A DNA stretch of 64,000 bases from Pseudogemmobacter humi (lineage in GTDB: Bacteria; Pseudomonadota; Alphaproteobacteria; Rhodobacterales; Rhodobacteraceae): NCBI RefSeq assembly GCF_900609055.1, contig NZ_UXAW01000048.1, positions 186,001 through 250,000 of the forward strand. Direction: 5' to 3'. Made by a program: the position numbers and the translations under genes. Of the stretch, positions 1 through 8,277 are shown one piece after another (positions within the stretch are counted from its first letter, which is position 1; every line of letters begins with the position of its first letter). The notes under the pieces are model-generated. The model did not search any database, was not told the origin of the DNA, and saw only the letters and a program-made list of their open reading frames with translations.

Positions 1-1090
1 GCGAGGGCGCGTCGATGGTGGAATTGCGGATGCGGATCTGCACCGTCCCGGCGGTATAGGCGAAATCCTCGATCAGGATTCCGTCCTTTTCCAGATACTT
101 GCTCAGGTTCTTGCGCAGCAGGGCGTTGGCGTCGGGTTGCGTCACCCAGCCCTTGTCCCAGGCGTCGGGATTTGCCGCGCGCGAGGGGCGGTGGCCGACC
201 GGCACCGGACCGGAGCCGAGGATGCCGATGGTGCCGGGGCGGCGTTTCGGATCCATGATCAGATGGAAGGAAAGGCCGAATTCCTCGCCGTAAAGCGAAT
301 AAGCCCCGATCCGGGCATAGTCGCCCCACTGATATTCGACACCGAAGTTCCAGGGGCTGCCGCGCTCGAAGGTCTGCTTTTCGCCCGATTCCAAGTCATA
401 GGCATCCGAGGAATATTCCGCCTTGACGGTCCAGCGGTCGTTGACCCGGTATTCGAGCCCGCCGAAGGCCGCCGCCGGACCTTTGAACCAGGTATCGGCG
501 TTCAGCTCGCTGCCGGTATCGGTGGCCGGATCGAAACCGGGCGGACGCTCGCCGAAGGGCGCGCCGAAGGAATTGTAGCTGCCGAGCCTTCCCCAGCCCA
601 CCCCGCCGGTGACTTTCAGCCGGTCGCCGAAAGTCCTGGTCGCGACCAGATATTCCGCCGAATTCATTCCGGTGCCGAGGAAATCCTGCAACCCGAGCGT
701 GACGGCGGGCATCCAGACGCCTTCTTCCGCCAGCCGGAACCGCAGATCGAAGCTGCGGTCGTTGTAGGACGAATAGACGGAATCCGGGATTAGCGGATCC
801 ACTCCCGTCGCTGCGTTCCATTTGCGGGTGTTCTGCAAGCGGAAGCTGCCCGCCATCCAGGGGGTGATCTGGAAGCTGATCGTGGCGCGGGAAACCGGGC
901 CGAAGGCGCTGGTGCTGATCGAGAAGATGCCGTCGGCCATCGTATCGCCCGAGGGCATGTCGATCAGCCCCGGCACGCCGCTGAAACTCAGCGACGGTTT
1001 CATTTCCGCGCGCGAAGATTGCGCCGCCGGAAAAAGGAACACCGATGCGCCCAGTGTCGCCAGCAGCAGGCTGCGTCGTTTGCTCGCCAA
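1..1090 (-). CDS. YjbH-family exopolysaccharide outer-membrane protein (3' end outside window)
   Basis: The frame is open from a TTG at 1090-1088 to the window edge, so the C-terminus is missing. The TTG is preceded by CGGAGG about 6 nt upstream and opens a signal peptide with a hydrophobic core (SLLLATLGASVFLF). The mature part starts with SFSGVPGLIDMPSG, the conserved opening of YjbH proteins, followed by alternating aromatic/polar beta strands typical of outer-membrane barrels. YjbH-type proteins accompany exopolysaccharide export genes in proteobacteria, but their molecular role is not settled. It is the last visible gene of a minus-strand run with the dehydratase at 1177-3099, 86 nt away. 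Family assignment is by remembered motifs. Confidence 0.8.
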   Translation of the reverse strand, partial: MASKRRSLLLATLGASVFLFPAAQSSRAEMKPSLSFSGVPGLIDMPSGDTMADGIFSISTSAFGPVSRATISFQITPWMAGSFRLQNTRKWNAATGVDPLIPDSVYSSYNDRSFDLRFRLAEEGVWMPAVTLGLQDFLGTGMNSAEYLVATRTFGDRLKVTGGVGWGRLGSYNSFGAPFGERPPGFDPATDTGSELNADTWFKGPAAAFGGLEYRVNDRWTVKAEYSSDAYDLESGEKQTFERGSPWNFGVEYQWGDYARIGAYSLYGEEFGLSFHLIMDPKRRPGTIGILGSGPVPVGHRPSRAANPDAWDKGWVTQPDANALLRKNLSKYLEKDGILIEDFAYTAGTVQIRIRNSTIDAPS

Positions 1091-1176
1091 ATGAAGCCCT
1101 CCGTTCCCCTCATCTATGCGGGCTGGCCGCGGACCGGGCAAGCCCCGGGCAGGGGATTGAGCGAAATACAGGCGGT

Positions 1177-3099
1177 TTATGACGAGCGGACGGCAATGGC
1201 GGCAAGGGGCAGCACATCCGGCACGCCAAGCGCCACGTCCAGCGCCAGCCGCCGCGCGGCTTCGGCATCGCCGGTGGCCGCGATCCGGCCCAGATGCTGC
1301 AGCACCACCGCGATCTCGCAGCCGCCGGTGTCTTCCTCGCTGGCGCGCAGGATCCTGGGGTGCGGGGTCTTCAGCAGCCCGTCGCCGATCAGCAGTTCCT
1401 CATGCAGCTTCTCGCCGGGCCGCAGCCCGATCACCTTGATCTCGATATCGCCGCCGGGGTTGTTCCTGTCGCGCAGCGTGTAGCCCGCCGCCTCGATCAG
1501 CTGCTGCGCCAGATCGCGGATCCTGACCGGCCTGCCCATGTCCAGCACGAAGACATTCGCCCGGTCGATGCTGGAGGCATCGCTGAACGAGCCCGCCAGC
1601 AGCACCAGCCGCGCGGCCTCGGAAAGGGTCATGAAATAGCGCGTCACATCCTCATGCGTCAGGGTGACCGGACCGCCGCGGGCGATCTGCTCTCTGAACA
1701 ACGGGATGACCGAACCCGAAGAGCCCAGCACATTGCCGAAGCGCACGATCGAGAACTGCGTTCCGGTGTGGCGGTGCGCCATGTCCTGGATCACCAGTTC
1801 CGCCATCCGCTTCGAGGCGCCCATCACATTGGTGGGCCGCACCGCCTTGTCGGTGGAGACCAGCAGAAAGCGCTTCACCCCGGCCTCGACGCAGGCATCG
1901 GCCAGGGTGCGGGTGCCGAAGACATTGTTCGTCAGCCCGCTGATCGGATTTCCTTCGACCAGCGGCACATGTTTGTAGGCGGCGGCGTGCAGCACCACCT
2001 CGACCTCGTGTTCGAGGATGGCCTGGCGCACCGACCGCGCATCCGTGACCGAGCCGAGCACCGGCACCATTTCGGTCAGCCGGGTGCAGGGCATGGCGCG
2101 CAGTTCGCGCTCGATTGTGTAGAGCGCGATTTCCGAGATTTCGAACAGCACCAGGCGGCGCGGGGCGCAGGCCACCAGCTGCCGGCACAGTTCGGATCCG
2201 ACCGAGCCACCGGCGCCGCTGACCATCACCGAGCGGCCCTGATAGGTCTCGCTGCCGTCGGGCAGGCTGACATCCAGCCGGTCGCGGTTGAGGAAATGGC
2301 CCGCCGGGACCGATTGCAGCACATCTGCCATCGTCCCGGTCCCGGCAAGCTGCTCGAACGAGGGGACGACCTGCACCTCAAGGCCCAGAGATTGCAGTTG
2401 CCGCCCGATCCGCATCTGCCGCGGCGCCGAAACCGAAGGGATCGCCAGGATCACCCGGCTGATTTCGTGATTGCGCACGATATCCTCGATCCGGTCGGGC
2501 GAAAGGATGCGCAGCCCGGCCATGCGCTGGCTGTGAAGATGGGGGTCGTCGTCGAGGAAGGCGACCACGCGGATCGTCTCATGCGCCTTGAGCGCAGAGG
2601 CGAGCCGCAGCCCGGTGGTGCCCGCGCCGTAGATCAGCACCCGCACCGGCACCTTGTTGTAGCGCAGCGCCGCCAGATAGATCTGCAACAGCAGCACCCG
2701 GGCGCCGATCGAGGCCAGAAACAGGATCATCGTGAAGGCCAGCGTTCCCACCACCGGGAAATGCAGCCCCGGCAGGGTGGTGAAGAAGAAGGCCCCCGCG
2801 CCCACCAGCGCGGCATAGGGAAAGAGCCCCGCGGTGCCGAAGGTCTGATAGCTTTTCAGCTTGATCCGCATCAACCCTAAGGCGACCGAGGCAAAGCCGC
2901 CGAACACCGCCAGCATCGCGAAGACGATGCCGAGCCGCGAAAGCTGCTCGGACGGCCAGGGCGAATTATAGGTGAACATGCAGGCCAGAAGGAAACTCGC
3001 CGGAGCCAGCGAGACATCCAGCAGCCAGATTGCAAGTTGCTTGTGCTGGCGGGTCAGGGACTGGGAAACCCGGAACAGCGTCTTGCGGAGGGCGTTCAT
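1177..3099 (-). CDS. Membrane nucleotide-sugar 4,6-dehydratase (WbpM/PglF/CapD family)
   Basis: 640 aa. Four hydrophobic segments lie in about residues 22-140. Next come a first Rossmann fold (IYGAGTTGLRLASAL, about 155-170) and a second, catalytic one (SGAGGSVGSELCRQL, about 290-305). HAAAYKHVPLVE and STDKAVRPTNVMGASK are the signature motifs, with Met replacing the usual SDR tyrosine, as in the membrane-bound WbpM/PglF branch. Members dehydrate UDP-GlcNAc or similar sugars at C4/C6 on the cytoplasmic face to begin synthesis of deoxy-amino sugars. It lies in the exopolysaccharide locus, 67 nt downstream of the phosphoglycosyl transferase. The exact substrate cannot be read from sequence. Confidence 0.88.
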   Translation of the reverse strand: MNALRKTLFRVSQSLTRQHKQLAIWLLDVSLAPASFLLACMFTYNSPWPSEQLSRLGIVFAMLAVFGGFASVALGLMRIKLKSYQTFGTAGLFPYAALVGAGAFFFTTLPGLHFPVVGTLAFTMILFLASIGARVLLLQIYLAALRYNKVPVRVLIYGAGTTGLRLASALKAHETIRVVAFLDDDPHLHSQRMAGLRILSPDRIEDIVRNHEISRVILAIPSVSAPRQMRIGRQLQSLGLEVQVVPSFEQLAGTGTMADVLQSVPAGHFLNRDRLDVSLPDGSETYQGRSVMVSGAGGSVGSELCRQLVACAPRRLVLFEISEIALYTIERELRAMPCTRLTEMVPVLGSVTDARSVRQAILEHEVEVVLHAAAYKHVPLVEGNPISGLTNNVFGTRTLADACVEAGVKRFLLVSTDKAVRPTNVMGASKRMAELVIQDMAHRHTGTQFSIVRFGNVLGSSGSVIPLFREQIARGGPVTLTHEDVTRYFMTLSEAARLVLLAGSFSDASSIDRANVFVLDMGRPVRIRDLAQQLIEAAGYTLRDRNNPGGDIEIKVIGLRPGEKLHEELLIGDGLLKTPHPRILRASEEDTGGCEIAVVLQHLGRIAATGDAEAARRLALDVALGVPDVLPLAAIAVRSS

Positions 3100-3166
3100 A
3101 CTGTCTGCCGGGTTTTACTGGATACTGTTACCGAGAATGCGGTCCTGGCGGGGCGAGTCAAGTGTT

Positions 3167-3814
3167 TCACGCCTTATCCGGGCGATTGCGGGGCCGGACC
3201 GGCCGTTTTTGGCGCACAACCCTGGCGATAGTTTGCGCAAGGATCACCGCATCGAGGCAGACCGAGGCATTGCGCTGGCAGATCAGGTCGAGGCGGGCCT
3301 TGCGCGGCACGCAGCGGCGCGCATAGGTGCGGTCGGTTTCGGCGGCATCGCGGCAGGCCGCCAGCAGCCGCTCTTCGTGCCGGTGGAAATGCAGCGTGGC
3401 AAGGCCGGTCAGCCCCGGGCGCGACCGCAGCACCCGGCGGTAGAGATCGGGGAAGCGCTCGGTATATTGCCTCAGCGGCGGGCGCGGGCCGACGAAGCTC
3501 ATATCGCCTTTCAGGATGTTCCAGAGCTGCGGGATCTCGTCGAGGCGGCAGCGGCGCAGGATGCGGCCCTCGGGCGTGACGCGGGCGGTCTTGTCACCGC
3601 CCGAGACGCCGGAATCGCCGCCCGACATCGTCATGGTGCGGAATTTCCACAAAGCGAAGGGTTGGTCGACCGTCTTCATCCGCTCGGCGACGTAGAACAC
3701 CGGGCGACCCGAACGGATCAGGATCCACAGCGCGATCAGCGCCGCAGGCAGCAGCAGAATCACCGCGGCGATCAGTGCCAGCGCCAGATCGAACAGGCGT
3801 TTGCCGGGGGTCAT
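3167..3814 (-). CDS. Undecaprenyl-phosphate sugar phosphotransferase (bacterial sugar transferase family)
   Basis: 215 aa, monotopic phosphoglycosyl transferase of the PglC/WcaJ C-domain type. One N-terminal hydrophobic helix (about 10-35) is followed by WKFRTM, then RRCRLDEIPQLWNILKGDMS, which carries the catalytic Asp-Glu pair, then FVGPRPP and the RPGLTGLA motif. The enzyme moves a sugar-1-phosphate onto undecaprenyl phosphate and so starts the repeat unit. The C-terminal part is longer than in minimal PglC proteins and rich in Arg and Cys. Its ATG overlaps the stop of the upstream epimerase by 4 nt (ATGA), which implies translational coupling. Confidence 0.88.
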   Translation of the reverse strand: MTPGKRLFDLALALIAAVILLLPAALIALWILIRSGRPVFYVAERMKTVDQPFALWKFRTMTMSGGDSGVSGGDKTARVTPEGRILRRCRLDEIPQLWNILKGDMSFVGPRPPLRQYTERFPDLYRRVLRSRPGLTGLATLHFHRHEERLLAACRDAAETDRTYARRCVPRKARLDLICQRNASVCLDAVILAQTIARVVRQKRPVRPRNRPDKA

Positions 3815-4722
3815 GCGGGCAGGTCCTTCAGAGCGGCGAGTTCGGCCATGATCCCCCCGGGGCTGGCCGGGGGCGGCGGGGCGATGGCGTTCAGCCGCGT
3901 GGTGTCCAGCACGGCGGCGGGCACCACCGCCGGATTGACCGGCCCCCAGCTCCAGGCCCGGTCTGACGCGCGCAAGAGATCGGCCATGCCGAGCGGCGGC
4001 GCTGCCGCGACGTTCAGCACGGCAGGCAGGTCATCCGCGCGCAGGATCAGCGCCGCAAGGCAGCGCGCCAGCGAAACCGGGCCGATCCAGGACCGCAGCG
4101 GCCCGGTTTCGCTGCCCGGCACCGGGTCGAGCCGGATCGCCCCCTCGTCCGGGCGGGGGCCGAGCAGCGCATCGGCCCCGGCGACATTGCCGATCCTGAG
4201 CACGGTCAGCCCGGGCGCGGCCTCAGCCAGCAGGGATTCGGCTTCGGCCTTCGCGCGGCCATAGGCGTTCGCGGGCGCCGCGGGATCGGTTTCGCGCGCG
4301 GGCCGGGCCCCGGGGGCATAGACCGCCGCGGTCGAGGCGAAAAGCAGATGCCGCACCGCATTCGCGCGGCAGGCCGCCAGCAGGGGCGGCACCAGTGCCG
4401 TGTTCAGCGCCGGATCGGTGCGGCCGGTCGATCCCGCCAGATGCAGCAGCACCGCGCCCGGCGGCCAGGACGGCGCGGGGCCGGTCAGAATATCCCAGGT
4501 CAGATCAGGCTCCGGCCCTCGCCCGGCCCAGAGCGGCGCCAGCCCCGGCGGAGGTGCCGCGCGCCAGATCCGGCGCAGCATCTTTCCGATCCGCCCCCCG
4601 GCGCCGGTGACGATGACAGGGATCGCAGACAGGATTACCCCCAGGATTCTTGCTTGTGCCCGGCGCCAGGCGATTGACCGCGACCGGCCACAGATTATGG
4701 TCGCCGCGGGCTTGCTGTCCAT
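3811..4722 (-). CDS. NAD-dependent epimerase/dehydratase (short, sugar-nucleotide type)
   Basis: About 304 aa from the nearest ATG (4722). A Rossmann motif VIVTGAGGRIGKMLR is followed by FASTAAVYAPG and the SDR catalytic YGRAK, then an extended C-terminal domain. It is shorter than typical UDP-glucose 4-epimerases. The dinucleotide fold begins only about 35 residues after this ATG and no Shine-Dalgarno is visible before it. A non-ATG start near the CTG at 4632-4630, which would give a 273-aa protein beginning SAIPVIVTG, is a real alternative. It is head-to-head with the export lipoprotein, and its stop overlaps the phosphoglycosyl transferase start. Substrate unknown. Confidence 0.78.
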   Translation of the reverse strand: MDSKPAATIICGRSRSIAWRRAQARILGVILSAIPVIVTGAGGRIGKMLRRIWRAAPPPGLAPLWAGRGPEPDLTWDILTGPAPSWPPGAVLLHLAGSTGRTDPALNTALVPPLLAACRANAVRHLLFASTAAVYAPGARPARETDPAAPANAYGRAKAEAESLLAEAAPGLTVLRIGNVAGADALLGPRPDEGAIRLDPVPGSETGPLRSWIGPVSLARCLAALILRADDLPAVLNVAAAPPLGMADLLRASDRAWSWGPVNPAVVPAAVLDTTRLNAIAPPPPASPGGIMAELAALKDLPA

Positions 4723-4771
4723 ATACAGGGTGGCGCAGCCGGCTGGGGGGCTGGCGGAACCGGAGTTGCCG

Positions 4772-5899
4772 ATGCGATCCACGACCGTGCTCAAGCTGGC
4801 GCTGGCCGCCACTCTTGTCTTTGCTCTGCCCGGCTGCAATGCGCCGCGCGGCGCCGGCAAGGCCAGCGAGATCCTGAAAGGCGCGGATCAGGAGGATGCG
4901 GATTTCCAGGTCGTGCAGGTCTCGCGTGAGACGGTGGCGCGGCTGGGCGACTGGCCGGGAATCGGCAGCGGCAGCGGTATATCGGGCTGGATCTCGCGCC
5001 AGCGCGGGCCTGCGGGCAATCTGATCGCGGCCGGGGACAAGATCGACCTGACGATCTGGGAAACCGGCGATGTCACGCTGCTCTCGGCGCCGGGGCAGAA
5101 GCTGGTGGCGCTGCCGGGGCTGACGGTCTCGCCCGATGGTTCGGTCTATCTGCCTTACGCCGACAAGGTTTACATCGCCAATATGACGGCCGATCAGGCG
5201 CGCGAGGCGGTGCAGAAGAAGCTCGATCCGATCATTCCCTCGGCCCAGGTGCTGATCGCGCATCAGCCGGGGCGCAAATCCACCGTCGATCTGGTCAGCG
5301 GCGTGCCGCGGCCCGGCGCCTTCCCGATGCCCGACCGCGATTTCACCGTGCTCGGTCTGATCGCCCAGGGCGGCGGCATCCCGCACGATATGGACAATCC
5401 GCAGGTGCGGCTGATGCGCGACGGCAAGCTCTACGGCATTTCCGCCGACCGGCTGATGAAAGAGCCCGCGCTCGACACCACGCTGCGTGGCGGCGACAAG
5501 GTCTGGGTCGAGGCGGACGAGCGCTATTTCATCGCGCTGGGCGCTTCGGGGCGCGAATCGCAGGTGCGGTTCAGCCAGGACCGGATCACCGCGCTGGAAG
5601 CCCTGTCGATGTCGGGCGGGCTGAACGATATCCGCGCCGATGCGAAAGGCGTGCTGATCCTGCGCAACTATCCGGCCTCTGCGCTGAAGGCCGACGGCAG
5701 CGGGCCCGGCAAACAACGGGTGATCTTCGCCATCGACCTGACCTCGGCCGACGGGCTGTTCAGCGCCGGCCAGTTCCAGGTGCAGAACAAGGATGTGGTG
5801 GTGGTGGCGGAAAGCCCGATCGGCTCGGCGGCCTCGGTTCTGGGGCTGGCGGCGGCGGTGCTGGGGATCGGACGCACCGCGCAGGCGATTTCAGAGTAA
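4772..5899 (+). CDS. Polysaccharide export lipoprotein (Wza/BexD-like, Poly_export + SLBB)
   Basis: 375 aa from ATG 4772, with CGGAG 8 nt upstream. The signal peptide ends in a lipobox (ALPGC, Cys about 24). The Poly_export region begins near IAAGDKIDLTIWETGD and is followed by VSPDGSVYLPYADKVYIANM. SLBB-like segments follow (VDLVSGVPRPGAFPMP, and the VRFSQDRITALEALSMSGG region). A hydrophobic C-terminal stretch (ASVLGLAAAVLGIG) resembles the C-terminal amphipathic helix of Wza. Such proteins form the outer-membrane channel for capsule or exopolysaccharide. The gene diverges from the sugar-modifying genes. No Wzc-type kinase lies within the window. Confidence 0.9.
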   Translation: MRSTTVLKLALAATLVFALPGCNAPRGAGKASEILKGADQEDADFQVVQVSRETVARLGDWPGIGSGSGISGWISRQRGPAGNLIAAGDKIDLTIWETGDVTLLSAPGQKLVALPGLTVSPDGSVYLPYADKVYIANMTADQAREAVQKKLDPIIPSAQVLIAHQPGRKSTVDLVSGVPRPGAFPMPDRDFTVLGLIAQGGGIPHDMDNPQVRLMRDGKLYGISADRLMKEPALDTTLRGGDKVWVEADERYFIALGASGRESQVRFSQDRITALEALSMSGGLNDIRADAKGVLILRNYPASALKADGSGPGKQRVIFAIDLTSADGLFSAGQFQVQNKDVVVVAESPIGSAASVLGLAAAVLGIGRTAQAISE

Positions 5900-5902
5900 G
5901 GT

Positions 5903-6346
5903 TCAGTCCTGTTCCAGCCGCGCGCGCATCTCGCGCAGCACCGGCAGAACCGCGCGCACCCGGTCTGCGCCGAGCGATTCGACCACTTCGGCGATCAGCG
6001 GCGTCACCGCCTGGACGGCTGCGTCGCGCGCGGCGCGGCCCGCCGGGCTGATCGCCACGAATTTGCGCCGCGCATCGTCCCAGTCGGGGCGGATATGGAT
6101 ATGGCCGGCCCATTCCAGCCGCGCCAGCGTGTTGGTCATCGCCCCCCGGGTGACGTGGAAGGCACGGGCAAGCTGCGCGGGCGTGCGCTCGTCGCCGATC
6201 CGGGCCAGATGGTTCAGCACCGAGAAATGCGACAGTTCCATCCCGCGCGGCAGCACCTTCGAGATGCGGTTGCGGGCAAGCTGATCGGCCATGAACAGCT
6301 CGCCGAACAAAGCGACGGCGATGTCGTCGGTGCGGTCCTGGCTCAT
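5903..6346 (-). CDS. MarR-family transcriptional regulator
   Basis: 147 aa starting MSQDRTDDIAVALFGEL. The winged-helix region spans about residues 35-95, with the recognition-helix segment TPAQLARAFHVTRGAMTNTLARLE and the wing following. MarR proteins are dimeric repressors that usually respond to small phenolic or oxidative signals. The ATG overlaps the stop of the amidase gene by 4 nt (ATGA), so it is the last gene of comF-grxC-amidase-marR. The stop lies 3 nt from the convergent export-lipoprotein stop. Ligand and targets are unknown; the operon position suggests autoregulation, which is inference. Confidence 0.85.
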   Translation of the reverse strand: MSQDRTDDIAVALFGELFMADQLARNRISKVLPRGMELSHFSVLNHLARIGDERTPAQLARAFHVTRGAMTNTLARLEWAGHIHIRPDWDDARRKFVAISPAGRAARDAAVQAVTPLIAEVVESLGADRVRAVLPVLREMRARLEQD

Positions 6347-7191
6347 GCCTCTGGCCCGGTTTCGGGATCGGTGAAATCGCGGTCGTGGCGGATCGAGGGC
6401 ACCCGGCCGCGCGCGCGGTCCACCTCGGTCAGGTCGATCCCGGCGAAGGTGACGCCGGGTTCCGTGCCGCCGTCGGCGATCACCTCGCCCCAGGGCGCGA
6501 TGGCCAGCGAATGGCCCCAGGTGCGACGGCCGCGGCCATGGCTCTCGGCATGGAAGCCGGTCTGCGCCGGGGCGAGGACGAAACAGCCGTTCTCGATCGC
6601 GCGGGCGCGCAGCAGGGTCTCCCAATGCGCGCGGCCGGTGGTGTCGTTGAAGGCGGCGGGCACGGTCAGGATCTGAGCGCCCGCCTGCGCGAGGCGGCGG
6701 AACAGATGCGGAAAGCGCAGGTCGTAGCAGACCGCCATGCCGATCCGGCCAAGGGGCGTGTCGGCGACCACCGCCTGGCGGCCGGGCCGGTAGGCGGCGC
6801 TTTCGCGGTAGACCTCGGTTTCCGTCACGTTCACGTCGAACATATGGATCTTGTCGTAGCGCGCGAGGATGCCGCCGTCCGGCCCGATCAGGAACGAGCG
6901 GTTGGCGAAACGCCCGTCCGCGTCATGGGTCAGGAGGCCGAGCGAGCCGATCAGCAGATGCTTCCCCGCCTCCTTCGCCGCCTGGCGCAGGGCGGCGAGG
7001 GTGATGTCCTCTTCCTCATGCCGGTAGATCGTCCGCTGGTGGTCGCGGCTTGAGGACAGGCAATTGGTCATCTCGGGCGTCAGGATGAAATCGGCGCCGC
7101 CCGCGACGGCCTCGCGGATCATCCCGAGCGCCGCGGCCAGGTTGGCCGCGGGATCGTCCGAGACGTTCATCTGGATCAGCGCCGCCCGCAT
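6343..7191 (-). CDS. Carbon-nitrogen hydrolase, Nit1/deaminated-glutathione amidase-like
   Basis: 282 aa, nitrilase superfamily. The Glu-Lys-Cys triad is visible as PEMTN (Glu about 40), YDKIHMFD (Lys about 110) and AVCYDLRFP (Cys about 154). The sequence pattern around the cysteine and the DKIHMFDV motif match the Nit1/omega-amidase branch, which repairs deaminated glutathione or hydrolyses omega-amides of keto acids. The start overlaps the glutaredoxin stop by one base (TGATG) and the stop overlaps marR. Sitting next to glutaredoxin agrees with a glutathione-linked role. Precise substrate is inference. Confidence 0.88.
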   Translation of the reverse strand: MRAALIQMNVSDDPAANLAAALGMIREAVAGGADFILTPEMTNCLSSSRDHQRTIYRHEEEDITLAALRQAAKEAGKHLLIGSLGLLTHDADGRFANRSFLIGPDGGILARYDKIHMFDVNVTETEVYRESAAYRPGRQAVVADTPLGRIGMAVCYDLRFPHLFRRLAQAGAQILTVPAAFNDTTGRAHWETLLRARAIENGCFVLAPAQTGFHAESHGRGRRTWGHSLAIAPWGEVIADGGTEPGVTFAGIDLTEVDRARGRVPSIRHDRDFTDPETGPEA

Positions 7192-7448
7192 CAGTCGGCC
7201 AGCAGGGCGTCGAGCCTGCCCTCATGGTCCAGGAGATGAAGATCGTCGCTGCCGCCGACATGCCGGTCGCCGATGAAGATCTGCGGCACGGTGCGCCGCC
7301 CGCCTGCACGGTTGGTCATGGCAAGGCGCAGATCCGGGTCGCGGCTCACGTCGATTTCGGTGAAATTCACGCCCTTTTTCGTCAAAAGCCGTTTTGCCGC
7401 ATGGCAATAGGGGCAGGTGGGGGTGGTGTAGATCTCGACTTTCGGCAT
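7191..7448 (-). CDS. grxC: Glutaredoxin 3
   Basis: 85 aa, full length for a class I glutaredoxin. The dithiol active site CPYC is at about residues 12-15. The TVPQIFIGDRHVGGSDDL segment holds the cis-proline and the glutathione-binding GG-S-DD motif. It reduces protein or glutathione mixed disulfides in the cytoplasm using glutathione. It lies between comF (34 nt upstream) and the amidase, which overlaps its stop codon by one base, so it is co-transcribed with them. Confidence 0.93.
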   Translation of the reverse strand: MPKVEIYTTPTCPYCHAAKRLLTKKGVNFTEIDVSRDPDLRLAMTNRAGGRRTVPQIFIGDRHVGGSDDLHLLDHEGRLDALLAD

Positions 7449-7482
7449 GGTGATCCCTTTGTTCGGTGCGAACTATAGGGAT

Positions 7483-8247
7483 TTAAGCCTCCTTCGCAAC
7501 GCGCGCGAGGGCGAGCACGGAAACCTGACCGGCACCGGCCGCAAGGCAGGCCGCGGTGGCGGCGGCGAGCGTGGCGCCCGAGGTCATCACATCGTCCACG
7601 ATCAGCAGCGGACGACCGCTGATCCGCGCGGCATGGCGCGGATGGATGCGGAAGGCACCCGTCACCGCCCGGTGGCGCTCGTCACGCGAGCGGCCCTCCT
7701 GGCTGCCGGTGTGGCGGCTGCGGATCAGCGCATCGGGGCAATGCGCCAGCCCCGTGGCCTTCGCCAGCGCCTGCGATAGCAGCGCGGCCTGATTGTATTG
7801 GCGGCGAAACAGCCGCCACCAGTGCAGCGGCACCGGCAGGATCAGCGTATCCGGCGTCACCAGCGGCGCGGCGACGCGGGCGAGCCAGCGGCCCATCGGC
7901 CAGGCCAGATCCATCCGGTCGCCGTGTTTCAACGCCATCACCAGCCTGCGCCCGTTGTCGCGATACAGCATCGCCGCGCGCCCCGCCGCCCAGGGCCGGG
8001 GATTCTGGTGGCAATCCTCGCATAGCGCGGTTTCCTCGTCGTCGCCCGCAGGCACCGGCTGGCCGCAAGCCGCGCAGGCGGCGCCCGCGATAAAGGGCGT
8101 CTCGCGCCAGCAGGGGCCGCACAGGCCGAAATCCGAGCCGACCAGCGTGCCGCAGCTCAGGCATTGCGGCGGATAGACCGCGCGGACCAGTGCCCCCATC
8201 GGCGCGGCGGCGGTGGAAAGCGCGCGGCCTATCCGCATCTCTTGCAT
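7483..8247 (-). CDS. ComF-family phosphoribosyltransferase-like protein
   Basis: 254 aa. An N-terminal zinc-binding part holds four CxxC pairs (CLSC, CGPC, CAAC, CEDC) within about residues 30-80. It is followed by a type I phosphoribosyltransferase fold with LPVPLHWWRLFRRQYNQA and the PRPP loop LLIVDDVMTSGATL (about 218-231). Proteins of this type are named after the competence protein ComFC. In bacteria outside Bacillus their role is not firmly known, with links to DNA uptake or nucleotide metabolism. It is first in the comF-grxC-amidase-marR operon and divergent from the methyltransferase, 30 nt away. Confidence 0.88.
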   Translation of the reverse strand: MQEMRIGRALSTAAAPMGALVRAVYPPQCLSCGTLVGSDFGLCGPCWRETPFIAGAACAACGQPVPAGDDEETALCEDCHQNPRPWAAGRAAMLYRDNGRRLVMALKHGDRMDLAWPMGRWLARVAAPLVTPDTLILPVPLHWWRLFRRQYNQAALLSQALAKATGLAHCPDALIRSRHTGSQEGRSRDERHRAVTGAFRIHPRHAARISGRPLLIVDDVMTSGATLAAATAACLAAGAGQVSVLALARVAKEA

Positions 8248-8277
8248 CCGCGCGCGCGCGCCCTATGGTCCGCTTCC

